DNA from: an uncultured Verrucomicrobiales bacterium
Lineage (GTDB): Bacteria; Verrucomicrobiota; Verrucomicrobiia; Verrucomicrobiales; Akkermansiaceae
Length of the DNA stretch: 46,803 nucleotides
Direction of reading: 5' to 3'
NCBI GenBank assembly: GCA_937958875.1
Contig: CALGMJ010000111.1
Span: forward strand, 1-46,803
The translations under genes and the position numbers were made by a program. This document shows, piece after piece, positions 8,047 through 15,671 of this stretch (the stretch's first letter is position 1; each line of letters opens with the position of its first letter). The notes beneath the pieces are model-generated. The model made no database searches. It was not told the DNA's origin and saw only the letters and a program-made list of their open reading frames with translations.

Positions 8047-8538
8047 ATGGACGATATTAAGATCACCATCAACACGAACAAGGGCGACATCCACATCACC
8101 CTCTTTCCTGACGACGCTCCTGTCACCGTCGCTTCTTTTTTACACCTCGCCTCCCGGGGCTATTATGATGGGCTATCTTTTCACCGGGTCATCCCTAACT
8201 TCATGATTCAGGGTGGCTGTCCACTTGGCACCGGCACCGGAGATCCTGGCTACAAGTTCGAGTGCGAATGTAAGCCTAATCGCCGCCACGACAAAGCTGG
8301 AATCCTCTCCATGGCTAATGCGGGAGCAAACACCAATGGCTCCCAGTTCTTCATCACTCACGGCCCTACTCCTCATCTTGACAATAAGCACACCGTCTTT
8401 GGTGAAACTACTGAGGGACAAGACGTGATCGACTCCATCAAGCAGAATGACCTCATTAATGGGATCACCATTCATGGATCAACAGATGAGCTCTTCGCCG
8501 CACACCAGTCTCGTATCGATGACTGGATGAAAAGCTAA
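8047..8538 (+). CDS. Cyclophilin-type peptidyl-prolyl cis-trans isomerase
   Basis: A 163-residue single-domain cyclophilin (PpiB type) without signal peptide, so presumably cytoplasmic. Family signatures include APVTVASFLHLA, FHRVIPNFMIQGGCPLGTGTGDPGY (active-site Arg and Phe), LSMANAGANTNGSQFFIT and LDNKHTVFGE. It catalyses isomerisation of Xaa-Pro bonds during protein folding. It follows the prenyl synthase gene and is closed by a strong intrinsic terminator, so the two likely form one short operon. Confidence 0.95.
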   Translation: MDDIKITINTNKGDIHITLFPDDAPVTVASFLHLASRGYYDGLSFHRVIPNFMIQGGCPLGTGTGDPGYKFECECKPNRRHDKAGILSMANAGANTNGSQFFITHGPTPHLDNKHTVFGETTEGQDVIDSIKQNDLINGITIHGSTDELFAAHQSRIDDWMKS

Positions 8539-8569
8539 ATCTCTTGCTAGAATTTTTTCTAACTCTCAC

Positions 8570-8606
8570 TACCTCTGTCAGCTCATCCTGGCAGAGGTAT
8601 TTTTTT
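8570..8606 (+). terminator. Intrinsic terminator after the cyclophilin gene
   Basis: TACCTCTGTCAG (8570-8581) pairs with CTGGCAGAGGTA (8588-8599) through 12 positions with one G-U pair and a 6-nt loop, followed directly by seven T residues. This is a textbook rho-independent terminator on the plus strand. Confidence 0.93.
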
Positions 8607-8693
8607 AGGAAACCTTTCTCATTTGAGGGCAAACAAAACATCGAGAGAGAAAATTACCCTACCACTCGGCGTATTTTGTGCTCTTATTGAATT

Positions 8694-9233
8694 ATGTCAG
8701 ATACAAGCAAAGTTCCGCCACCGGATATCAAGAAAACAACTCCAGAAAAGCCTCCTGTCACGACCGTAGATGCAGAGGCACCCACAAAAAAAGAAGAGGT
8801 TTCAGTATCCGAAAAAGAAGAATCATCTGAACCTCCCCCCCTCGGCTCAGCAAAAGAGGTTGAAGCAGATCTTATGAAGCGCTTTCTGGGAGCTTTCATT
8901 GATGGCGTGATCATTGCGATCGTTACCAGTATTATCGGAGGGATAATCGGCCTCGCAGTCTTCGCCGTTCTCTGGCTTATCCGTGACAGTCTCCCATTCC
9001 TAGACGGCCAAAGTGTTGGAAAGAAATTAATGAAAACTAAGGCCGTTAAAGAGGATGGATCTTCCCTATCTGGAGACTGGGCTACTGGCGCTACTCGTAA
9101 TATCATCATGGCAATTCCTTTTATAGGGGGAATTGTAGAACTTATCATTTTACTGACCCGTTCCGGTTCGCCTCAAGCTGGACTCCGCCTCGGTGACGGC
9201 TTTGCTAAAACTAAGGTCATCTCCGTAGAGTAA
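8694..9233 (+). CDS. RDD family membrane protein
   Basis: A 179-residue protein with a Pro/Glu/Lys-rich, probably disordered N-terminal tail (about residues 1-58) and then an RDD domain. The Arg/Asp signature is KRFLGAFIDGVI. A hydrophobic hairpin follows (IAIVTSIIGGIIGLAVFAVLWLI in outline), then GQSVGKKLMKTKAV, RNIIM and a last membrane segment ending near LIILLTRSG. RDD proteins are small inner-membrane proteins of mostly unknown role, some linked to ion transport. The tail faces the cytoplasm if the usual topology holds. No functional partner is apparent in the neighbourhood. Confidence 0.85.
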   Translation: MSDTSKVPPPDIKKTTPEKPPVTTVDAEAPTKKEEVSVSEKEESSEPPPLGSAKEVEADLMKRFLGAFIDGVIIAIVTSIIGGIIGLAVFAVLWLIRDSLPFLDGQSVGKKLMKTKAVKEDGSSLSGDWATGATRNIIMAIPFIGGIVELIILLTRSGSPQAGLRLGDGFAKTKVISVE

Positions 9234-9281
9234 GAGCACCTGTGGCTTTACTCTCCCCCCCGAGTCGCCTAGTTCTCCCTC

Positions 9282-11267
9282 GTGCTCGCTGTCAAAAATC
9301 TCCGCGTTGAATTCGGACCTCGCGTCATCTTTAAAAACCTCACCTTTTCCATCGGTGAAAAGGAACGCATCGCCTTCGCGGGACACAATGGTGCAGGAAA
9401 ATCCACCTTAATGAAGTGCATCGGTGGTGCTCTTCAGCCCAATGGAGGGGAAATCACGAAACCGAAGCATTTCCGCATTGGTTATCTCCCGCAAGAAGGG
9501 ATCCATATCAAAGGGATCTCACTCTATGATGAAGCCGAGTCGGCCTTCGCCGAAACTAAGGAAATTCAAAATAAGATCGATCGCTACGCCGCGGAGCTGG
9601 AAAAACTCGATCCACGATCCGCGCCATTCTCTGATCTCTTAGAAAAAATTGGTGAACTCGAGCTCCTCCTTGATGGCCATGACCCTGCCCGCATGAAGCC
9701 TCGCATCGAGTCCATCCTCAGCGGACTCGGTTTTAAAAAATCTGACCTCGACCGCGACTGTGGAGAATTTTCCGGTGGTTGGCAGATGCGGATCGCGATG
9801 GCGAAACTCTTCCTCGCAGAACCCGAGATCCTCCTCCTTGATGAACCGACTAACCACCTCGATATTGGGGCGCAGCGTTTCATGGAGAGCTACCTCCATT
9901 CCTATAAAGGAGCCATCATCCTCATCTCGCACGATCGCTCCATGATGGACGGTCTCACCACTCGCACCATCGCCTTTCACCACGGCCGCGCTGAGGAATT
10001 CACCGGAAACTATTCTTCCTACGAAACCCAGCTCAAGGAGCGTCAGGACACCCTGCGAAAACAGAAAGTAGCGCAAGATCGTGAAATCGCGAAAACGGAA
10101 CAATTCATTAATCGCTTCCGCGCTCAGGCAAACAAAGCCTCGCAAGTTCAGAGCCGGATTAAACAACTCGCTAAAATCGAGCGCATCCAGATCGATGCTG
10201 AAGACGCCGTCATGTCGTTCCGCTTCCCCGATCCCCCTGCCTCTACCCACCTCGTTGCTAAGTTAGAAAAAGCAGCGCAACAATATGGTGATCTAACCGT
10301 ATTTCGTGATCTCGATCTCGAAGTGACTCGCGGAGAAAAGATCGCCATCGTCGGCCCCAATGGCGCAGGCAAGTCCACCTTCTGCCGCATGATCACTGGC
10401 GAAGAAGCCCCTAGCTCTGGACAGCACAATCTTGGTCCTAAATCTCTGCCATCATTCTTTAACCAGAACCACGCCGACGAACTCGACCCTGATCTTACTA
10501 TCATCGAAACCGTCGAGCAAATCGCTACCCGTGGAGCAGCCATGTCTGCCCGGGATGTTCTCGGCTGCTTCTTATTCAAAGGAGATGACGTCTTTAAAAA
10601 AATCGGTGTTCTATCTGGAGGAGAGCGCTCCCGTGTCGCTCTCGTGCGCATGCTTGTCCGCCCTGCGAACTTTCTCATTCTCGATGAGCCGACGAACCAC
10701 CTCGATATGCAATCGCAGGACATTCTTCAGCGTGCCCTCATCGACTACCCTGGCACCTTACTCATCGTCTCTCACAACCGCCATTTCCTCGATCCTATCG
10801 TCCAGAAAACCATGGAATTTCGGCCAAACGAAGACCCTCGTACATTCGCCGGAAACCTCACCTACTACCTCGATAAGACCGAAGCTGACGAAAAAGCAGC
10901 AAAAGGACAAACTCGGCAAACAAGCTCTTCTCCCACTGGCCCAAAGCCAAAAACTAAAGGTCCTCAACTAAACGCCAAAGAGCGCCGTAAACGGGAAGCT
11001 GCCATCCGTGAAAAACGCAATAAAGTCCTCAAACCTCTTAAGGCCCAGTTCGAGATCTTAGAAAAGGAAATCGCAGAGCTCGAGGAGACTCAAACAACAA
11101 CCTCTGCTCGTCTCGAAAGCCCCGAAATCATTGCTGATGCAGAAAGACTGCGTGAAGTCACAAACACTTACGATAAAGCAGCAAAAAAACTCGAAACCGC
11201 ATACTCCCAGTGGGAAACCATCAGCGGACAACTTGAGGCGCTAGAAGCAGAACTTGGCGGAGAATAG
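9282..11267 (+). CDS. ABC-F family ATPase, Uup/YdiF-like
   Basis: A soluble 661-residue protein with two ABC modules and no membrane domain, typical of ribosome-associated ABC-F translation factors. Module 1 has Walker A GHNGAGKST (34-42), signature FSGGWQMR and Walker B LLLDEPTNHLD. Module 2 has GPNGAGKST from about residue 358, LSGGERSR near 444 and ILDEPTNHLD. The linker between modules carries the RFRAQANKASQVQSR motif. The last 80-90 residues form a charged coiled coil, as in Uup. The start is a GTG at 9282 with no Shine-Dalgarno sequence, fixed by the family N-terminus (VKNLRVEFG). The symbol is left blank because Uup, EttA-like and YheS-like members are hard to separate here. Confidence 0.93.
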   Translation: MLAVKNLRVEFGPRVIFKNLTFSIGEKERIAFAGHNGAGKSTLMKCIGGALQPNGGEITKPKHFRIGYLPQEGIHIKGISLYDEAESAFAETKEIQNKIDRYAAELEKLDPRSAPFSDLLEKIGELELLLDGHDPARMKPRIESILSGLGFKKSDLDRDCGEFSGGWQMRIAMAKLFLAEPEILLLDEPTNHLDIGAQRFMESYLHSYKGAIILISHDRSMMDGLTTRTIAFHHGRAEEFTGNYSSYETQLKERQDTLRKQKVAQDREIAKTEQFINRFRAQANKASQVQSRIKQLAKIERIQIDAEDAVMSFRFPDPPASTHLVAKLEKAAQQYGDLTVFRDLDLEVTRGEKIAIVGPNGAGKSTFCRMITGEEAPSSGQHNLGPKSLPSFFNQNHADELDPDLTIIETVEQIATRGAAMSARDVLGCFLFKGDDVFKKIGVLSGGERSRVALVRMLVRPANFLILDEPTNHLDMQSQDILQRALIDYPGTLLIVSHNRHFLDPIVQKTMEFRPNEDPRTFAGNLTYYLDKTEADEKAAKGQTRQTSSSPTGPKPKTKGPQLNAKERRKREAAIREKRNKVLKPLKAQFEILEKEIAELEETQTTTSARLESPEIIADAERLREVTNTYDKAAKKLETAYSQWETISGQLEALEAELGGE

Positions 11268-11446
11268 AATTCCTCACACTATCCGACCGAAGTGTCTTGA
11301 TGCAGGGCAATCATGGGTGTCCAAAAGTCATGGAGCTGGAAAATGGAGTCGAAAGACCTCGTGAGATCAATACTCTGAGAAGCTCTTTTGGATCCCCATC
11401 ATCTCAAGGCTGACATCTCACCGAATTCGAGAGAGCGATGAAAGAG

Positions 11447-11466
11447 GCGGCGAAATTATTCGCCGC
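11447..11466 (-). terminator. Possible terminator hairpin overlapping the accA stop codon
   Basis: GCGGCGAA (11447-11454) pairs perfectly with TTCGCCGC (11459-11466) around a 4-nt loop that contains most of the accA stop codon. On the minus strand it is followed by CTCTTTC rather than a clean T run, so termination would be weak. The remaining gap 11268-11446 shows no gene. Confidence 0.4.
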
Positions 11467-12409
11467 TCCACTCACCGAACTTACGGAACTTCTGGTAGCG
11501 TTTTGCTAGCAGATCTTCGGTAGAAAGGCCTTTGAGTTCATTGAGGTGCTGTAAAATCACTTCCTTGAAGGACTGGGCAGTCTTTTCTGGATCATGATGT
11601 GCCCCCCCAGCGACTTCCGGGATGACGCCATCGATGAGGTTCAGCTTCATAAGATCTGGCGCTGCGATTTTCATAGCATCGGCCGCTTCTGGGGCATGCT
11701 TCCGGTGCTTCCAGAGAATAGCGGCGCAGCCTTCTGGACTGATCACGGAGTAGTAAGCATTCTCCATCATGAGAACGCGATCAGCCACTCCGATACCAAG
11801 TGCTCCTCCAGATCCTCCTTCACCGAGTACAACGGCGATCACAGGGACCTTTAGCACCATCATCTCACGCAGGTTCCGCGCGATTGATTCAGCAATATTT
11901 CGCTCTTCCGCACCGATGCCAGGAAATGCTCCCGGAGTATCGATAAGAGCAATGATGGGGAGGGAAAATTTTTCAGCAAGCTGCATGAGACGGAGCGCCT
12001 TACGATAACCCTCTGGATGGGCACTGCCGAAATTACGACGAAGATTCTCTTTCAGGTCTCTCCCCTTCTGATGCCCGAGTACAACGCATTTCTGGCCGCC
12101 GATGGTCGCGAAACCGCCCGGCATGGATTCATCATCCCCGATAATGCGATCTCCGTGCAGCTCAGTAAAGCTGTCGAAGGCATGTGCCACGTAATCCAGC
12201 ATGAAAGGTCTCTTCGTATGGCGCGCGATCTGAACACGCTGCCATGGGGTGAGATTATCGTAGATTGCGCTCTTGGTTTCCATCAGTTTCGCCTCCATGG
12301 CGGAAATTTCTCCCGAGAGATCAATGTCCTGGGAACGAGATGCTTCGCGGAGCTTGGAGATTTCATTCTCCAGCTCGACGATGGGTTTTTCGAATTCGAG
12401 GAGTTCCAT
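11456..12409 (-). CDS. accA: Acetyl-CoA carboxylase carboxyltransferase subunit alpha
   Basis: The 317-residue protein is the alpha half of the carboxyltransferase that moves carboxyl from carboxybiotin to acetyl-CoA, making malonyl-CoA for fatty acid synthesis. It has the usual order: an N-terminal coiled region (FEKPIVELENEI), the linker TPWQRVQIARHTKRP, the crotonase-like core with LIDTPGAFPGIGAEERN, GEGGSGGALGIGVADRV and YSVISPEGCAAILWK. It is the last gene of a minus-strand run of three (hypothetical protein, LysM protein, accA) with gaps of 10 and 24 nt. The accD partner is not in this window. acpP lies a little upstream on the same strand. Confidence 0.96.
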   Translation of the reverse strand: MELLEFEKPIVELENEISKLREASRSQDIDLSGEISAMEAKLMETKSAIYDNLTPWQRVQIARHTKRPFMLDYVAHAFDSFTELHGDRIIGDDESMPGGFATIGGQKCVVLGHQKGRDLKENLRRNFGSAHPEGYRKALRLMQLAEKFSLPIIALIDTPGAFPGIGAEERNIAESIARNLREMMVLKVPVIAVVLGEGGSGGALGIGVADRVLMMENAYYSVISPEGCAAILWKHRKHAPEAADAMKIAAPDLMKLNLIDGVIPEVAGGAHHDPEKTAQSFKEVILQHLNELKGLSTEDLLAKRYQKFRKFGEWSGE

Positions 12410-12433
12410 CTTGGTGTTGCTGGCGCGGATGTA

Positions 12434-13306
12434 TCAGCCCGCGGGTTTGATTTCCACTTCATTCCCACGCCGAATGAGCATGGAAAGTTCTTCCATGTCG
12501 GAAAAGCTCAGAAAAATGCCTCTTCCAGGGTCTTCTTCGTCCACTTTTGGCACAGGGCGAATCTGAATTTGGGTCGATCTGACCTTAAATCCCAGGACCT
12601 TGATGCCACGACGATAATTCGGGTGTGTGGGACGATAGGGACGGCCTCGGAGCTCGGCCACTTTGAGCGAAATTTTACTTTTAAGGCTTCGTTTGGGAAG
12701 TCTGGGCAGATCCAGCTTTTGTGCGGGATATTCTTTCACTAAGGCTCCATCAAGATGGAGCTCGATTCGCTGACGCGCGCTATCAAAGACGAGTTGGAAA
12801 TTGAGCGGCATCACGATCAGGTCATCCCCTGGATGAAGGCGACTGGTATCGAGTAGCCCGTTGAGAAACATGATATTATCAAGAGTAGTCTCGTAATCGC
12901 GGGCGATTTTAAAAAAAGAATCACCTGATTTGACCAGATGACGCTTTTTGTTCGTCATGTTCTCGATGTTGAGTAACCGGTCCAAATTGATCTCACCGAG
13001 AATGCGCCGCGCTTCAGGCCCATTCTGAGAGTTGGGATGTAATTTCTGGATTAAACTAAGCTTTTCAAGGGCCTGATCCAGCTGCCCTGTCGCAATCAGC
13101 TCCAGAGCGCGGTGAAATTCTTTCTGCCCCGGTTCAAAATCAGGAAGATCGGTAGCATCGATCAATTGCTCTAGCCTTTCCTGTGGCACTGGAGTCTGAG
13201 CCCCAAAGTCTTCCTGAACCTTTATTACGAGGAAATATAAAGCCACAAGCACTACGCCCAATGTAAGGACGCCAAAAAGCTTCAAAATGGATCCAATCCC
13301 CTGCAT
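12434..13306 (-). CDS. LysM protein with degenerate L,D-transpeptidase-like tail
   Basis: A 290-residue protein anchored by one N-terminal membrane segment (about residues 8-28). A short helical repeat-like region follows (60-110), then a LysM peptidoglycan-binding domain (about 123-167, VKSGDSFFKIARDYETTLDN). The C-terminal 120 residues look like a YkuD fold: VFDSARQRIELHLDGALVKEY matches the entry strand and SFSDMEELSMLIRRGNEVEI matches the segment that normally follows SHGCxR. The catalytic Cys and His are absent. It therefore probably binds cell wall without transpeptidase activity. It sits between a conserved hypothetical gene and accA in a tight minus-strand run. Confidence 0.8.
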   Translation of the reverse strand: MQGIGSILKLFGVLTLGVVLVALYFLVIKVQEDFGAQTPVPQERLEQLIDATDLPDFEPGQKEFHRALELIATGQLDQALEKLSLIQKLHPNSQNGPEARRILGEINLDRLLNIENMTNKKRHLVKSGDSFFKIARDYETTLDNIMFLNGLLDTSRLHPGDDLIVMPLNFQLVFDSARQRIELHLDGALVKEYPAQKLDLPRLPKRSLKSKISLKVAELRGRPYRPTHPNYRRGIKVLGFKVRSTQIQIRPVPKVDEEDPGRGIFLSFSDMEELSMLIRRGNEVEIKPAG

Positions 13307-13316
13307 GAGCGATTAT

Positions 13317-13844
13317 TTACTCAAGTAGGCCGCGACGTTTAAAATCGAACTGATTGATCTCACTCGATTTCATGATCATTTCCAGAGTGAATTTCATGAT
13401 GCTAACTTCCCAGGAACTGTCGACTCCTTCAATAATTGCAAGAGAGGGATTCCCCGTGCGACGAGCCTCAGCCAGAGCCTTATCCTTTACCGACTCGATG
13501 GAATCGTGAACGAGTTCTTCGGAGACATCGCTGCGCTTAAAGTGGAATCCGTATTGAAGAAAATTCAAGTCTACCCCTTTTTCGCGATAGTGCTCGATCA
13601 CTTGAAGCACCTTGGGATCAAAGCCTTCCAGCTCGATATCATTGAAGCCCTGAGGTTTAATCAAGACTGGTTTTTGAGCTTCCACCTGACCTCGACGGAC
13701 TTTGACCACACCGACCGAATCCATTAATTCACTAAGAATCTCGAACTCGAACTTCGTAGTCCCAAAGGTATCAATCCTCCGGTCTGGCTCGTGGACCATC
13801 CGAGTGGTCTCCATGGCATATTCAAAATCGTCTTGAGAGGGCAT
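13317..13844 (-). CDS. Conserved hypothetical protein, 175 residues
   Basis: I do not recognise a known family. The protein is soluble, acidic, and has no signal peptide or membrane segment. It opens with MPSQDDFEYAMETTRMVHEP and holds a phrase suggesting a beta-rich N-terminal part (RIDTFGTTKFEFEILSELMD) followed by helices (KVLQVIEHYREKGVDLNFLQ). Its stop is 10 nt from the start of the LysM gene, so the two are probably translated from one mRNA together with accA. The codon pattern is regular and the frame is uninterrupted, which supports a real gene. Confidence 0.75.
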   Translation of the reverse strand: MPSQDDFEYAMETTRMVHEPDRRIDTFGTTKFEFEILSELMDSVGVVKVRRGQVEAQKPVLIKPQGFNDIELEGFDPKVLQVIEHYREKGVDLNFLQYGFHFKRSDVSEELVHDSIESVKDKALAEARRTGNPSLAIIEGVDSSWEVSIMKFTLEMIMKSSEINQFDFKRRGLLE

Positions 13845-13898
13845 CTTGTTTTGCTGGGGATACTATCGCCCTGATCGGAGGCGGATGCGAATGAAAAG

Positions 13899-13935
13899 AA
13901 AAAAGCAGATCCCCGATATGAGGAATCTGCTTTTT
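13899..13935 (-). terminator. Intrinsic terminator after acpP
   Basis: AAAAAGCAGAT (13900-13910) pairs with ATCTGCTTTTT (13925-13935), an 11-bp stem with a 14-nt loop. On the minus strand the stem is followed by a T-rich run, so it should end the acpP transcript 24 nt after its stop codon. The A/T runs on both sides would let it work on the plus strand too. Confidence 0.85.
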
Positions 13936-13958
13936 ATAAAATAGATGAACGTAAGGGA

Positions 13959-14198
13959 TTAGCCCTTCGCTTTTTCCACGTGTGCGATGATGTCGCTTAC
14001 ACTGATGAGCTTCTCGGCCTCTTCATCAGGAACCTCGATCTCGAATTCTTCTTCTACAGCCATGACAAGCTCGACCGCATCGAGAGAGTCAGCACCGAGA
14101 TCTTCGATCATCTTAGCCTCGGGCTTTACTTGATCAGCGCTCACGCCGAGTTGCTCTACGATGATTTCTGCGACTTTTGCTTGGATATCTTCTGCCAT
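13959..14198 (-). CDS. acpP: Acyl carrier protein
   Basis: A 79-residue, strongly acidic carrier protein of fatty acid synthesis. The phosphopantetheine attachment site is Ser38 in [12 protein letters not shown], and the four-helix pattern ([30 protein letters not shown]) is complete. An in-frame ATG at 14249 would add 17 residues that ACPs lack, so the ATG at 14198 ([18 protein letters not shown]) is taken. It is flanked by its own terminator and by the terminator of the upstream DUF1501 gene, so it appears monocistronic. A gene for an ACP phosphodiesterase that would remove its prosthetic group lies at 19.9 kb. Confidence 0.97.
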   Translation of the reverse strand: MAEDIQAKVAEIIVEQLGVSADQVKPEAKMIEDLGADSLDAVELVMAVEEEFEIEVPDEEAEKLISVSDIIAHVEKAKG

Positions 14199-14279
14199 AA
14201 TAGATTTTGGGTCTGCAAAGGATCTAGGTATTTCATCCAAGATTGGCAATGACTAATTTACGATCGATCTGAGAACAAA

Positions 14280-14310
14280 AAAGCTCCCACTTGTTTCCAA
14301 GGGGAGCTTT
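14280..14310 (-). terminator. Intrinsic terminator after the DUF1501 gene
   Basis: AAAGCTCCC (14280-14288) pairs with GGGAGCTTT (14302-14310) around a 13-nt loop. On the minus strand the stem runs into six T residues. It ends the DUF1549-DUF1501 transcript before acpP. Confidence 0.88.
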
Positions 14311-14340
14311 GAAATGAGTATAGCGGCCTAGTCGATCAAC

Positions 14341-15648
14341 TTAGGCAAAAATATCAGTCACTGGACTTCCAAGTTCCGCATCCGCACCCGCCATGCGGAA
14401 GGGGCGTCCACTTGGAGAGGAGACGATTTGCTTATGATCAATTCCAAGCGCATAAGCCATCGTCGCATTGAGATCCTGCATGGTCACCGGATTAGAGGCG
14501 ACTCGATTTCCATCGCGGTCTGACTTTCCGTAGCGCATGCCGCCCTTAATTCCCCCACCTGCTAGAACACAGGAGAAGGCTGCCGGATGGTGATCACGGC
14601 CCATGCTGTGTGCCTCGACAATTTCTGGAGTACGCCCAAATTCAGTTCCAATCACGACAAGTGTCTTTTCCAGTAAGCCACGCTGATCGAGATCGTTGAC
14701 CAAGGCCGAGAAACCTTTGTCGAGCACCTTCGCTTTCCGCCCCACGTTATCAAAGTTATTGTAATGCGTATCCCAGCCATTGAGCCTGACCTCGGTGAAA
14801 CGTACGCCAGCTTCAACGAGCCGGCGTGCTAGAAGACAGCCTTGGGCAAAATTTCCAGACCCATATTTATTTCGAACCGAGCGTGGTTCTTCGTTGATGT
14901 CAAAAGCCTTAAGGTCCTTGCTCTTCATGAGCTTGACGGCTTCCTCATACAGACTTTCGTAAGCTTTGACCTGAGGAGTGCGGTAACGGCTATTGAATTC
15001 CTTATTTAAGGCATCTGCGATAGCGAGACGTTTGTGAAAATCACCTGCTTCCACAGAGTGTGCCATCGTCGAATTCTTAAGCCCTTCATCGGCGCGCCCG
15101 AGAGGAACACCACCAAATTCAGCACCAAAGAAGCCAGGAGAAGCATCACCGCCAACAGAAACAAACCCTGGAAGCGTCGTATTCTTACGCCCCTTCATTC
15201 TTACCACCCATGAGCCCATAGACGGGTGTTGGATGGTGCCTCGAGGCGCGTAACTGCGATGAAGCAGATATTGTCCCTGCCGATGAGCTCCCTGTTTAGA
15301 AGTCATCGAGTTAATGACACACATTTTGTCAGCCACCTTTGCAGTCTCAGGCAGGTATTCAGAAATTTCATAATCCGCGCTGGTTCCGATGTGCTCAACT
15401 GGGCCTTGCACTTCTTTCTTACGCTTCACATCGAAGGTATCGATGTGGCTCATCCCGCCATCCATATTGAGAAAAATGACGTGCTCAGCAGTCTTGCCAG
15501 AGCGAGAATGGGCTTGCGCCGCTGCCGACTGAGTCAGAGAAGCCCCAATCATGGGAACGACCGTAACGCCAAGATATTTGAGCGCTGCATCGGCGAGAAA
15601 CTGGCGACGACCAATTTCGTCGGCTTTGAGAAATTTTGATTGATCCAT
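14341..15648 (-). CDS. DUF1501 domain protein, Tat-exported
   Basis: A 435-residue sulfatase-like protein of the DUF1501 family, which is abundant in Planctomycetes and Verrucomicrobia. The N-terminus carries a twin-arginine motif (RRQFLADAALKYLG, Arg14-Arg15) and an AAAQA cleavage region, so it is probably exported folded. Family phrases include VIFLNMDGGMSHIDTFD, RQGQYLLHRSYAPRG, FTEVRLNGWDTHYNNF, VVIGTEFGRTPE and GRDHHPAAFSCVLAGGG. The catalysed reaction is not established for this family. It follows the DUF1549/DUF1553 gene after 23 nt, the usual pairing, and the two likely work together outside the cytoplasm. Confidence 0.93.
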   Translation of the reverse strand: MDQSKFLKADEIGRRQFLADAALKYLGVTVVPMIGASLTQSAAAQAHSRSGKTAEHVIFLNMDGGMSHIDTFDVKRKKEVQGPVEHIGTSADYEISEYLPETAKVADKMCVINSMTSKQGAHRQGQYLLHRSYAPRGTIQHPSMGSWVVRMKGRKNTTLPGFVSVGGDASPGFFGAEFGGVPLGRADEGLKNSTMAHSVEAGDFHKRLAIADALNKEFNSRYRTPQVKAYESLYEEAVKLMKSKDLKAFDINEEPRSVRNKYGSGNFAQGCLLARRLVEAGVRFTEVRLNGWDTHYNNFDNVGRKAKVLDKGFSALVNDLDQRGLLEKTLVVIGTEFGRTPEIVEAHSMGRDHHPAAFSCVLAGGGIKGGMRYGKSDRDGNRVASNPVTMQDLNATMAYALGIDHKQIVSSPSGRPFRMAGADAELGSPVTDIFA

Positions 15649-15671
15649 GGGTTTGGTAGGGTGTGAGGTAA

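Noticed and set aside
12017-12742. 241-codon plus-strand frame opposite accA and the LysM gene
   Set aside because: Antisense to two well-supported genes and without recognisable motifs; a mirror of their codon pattern.
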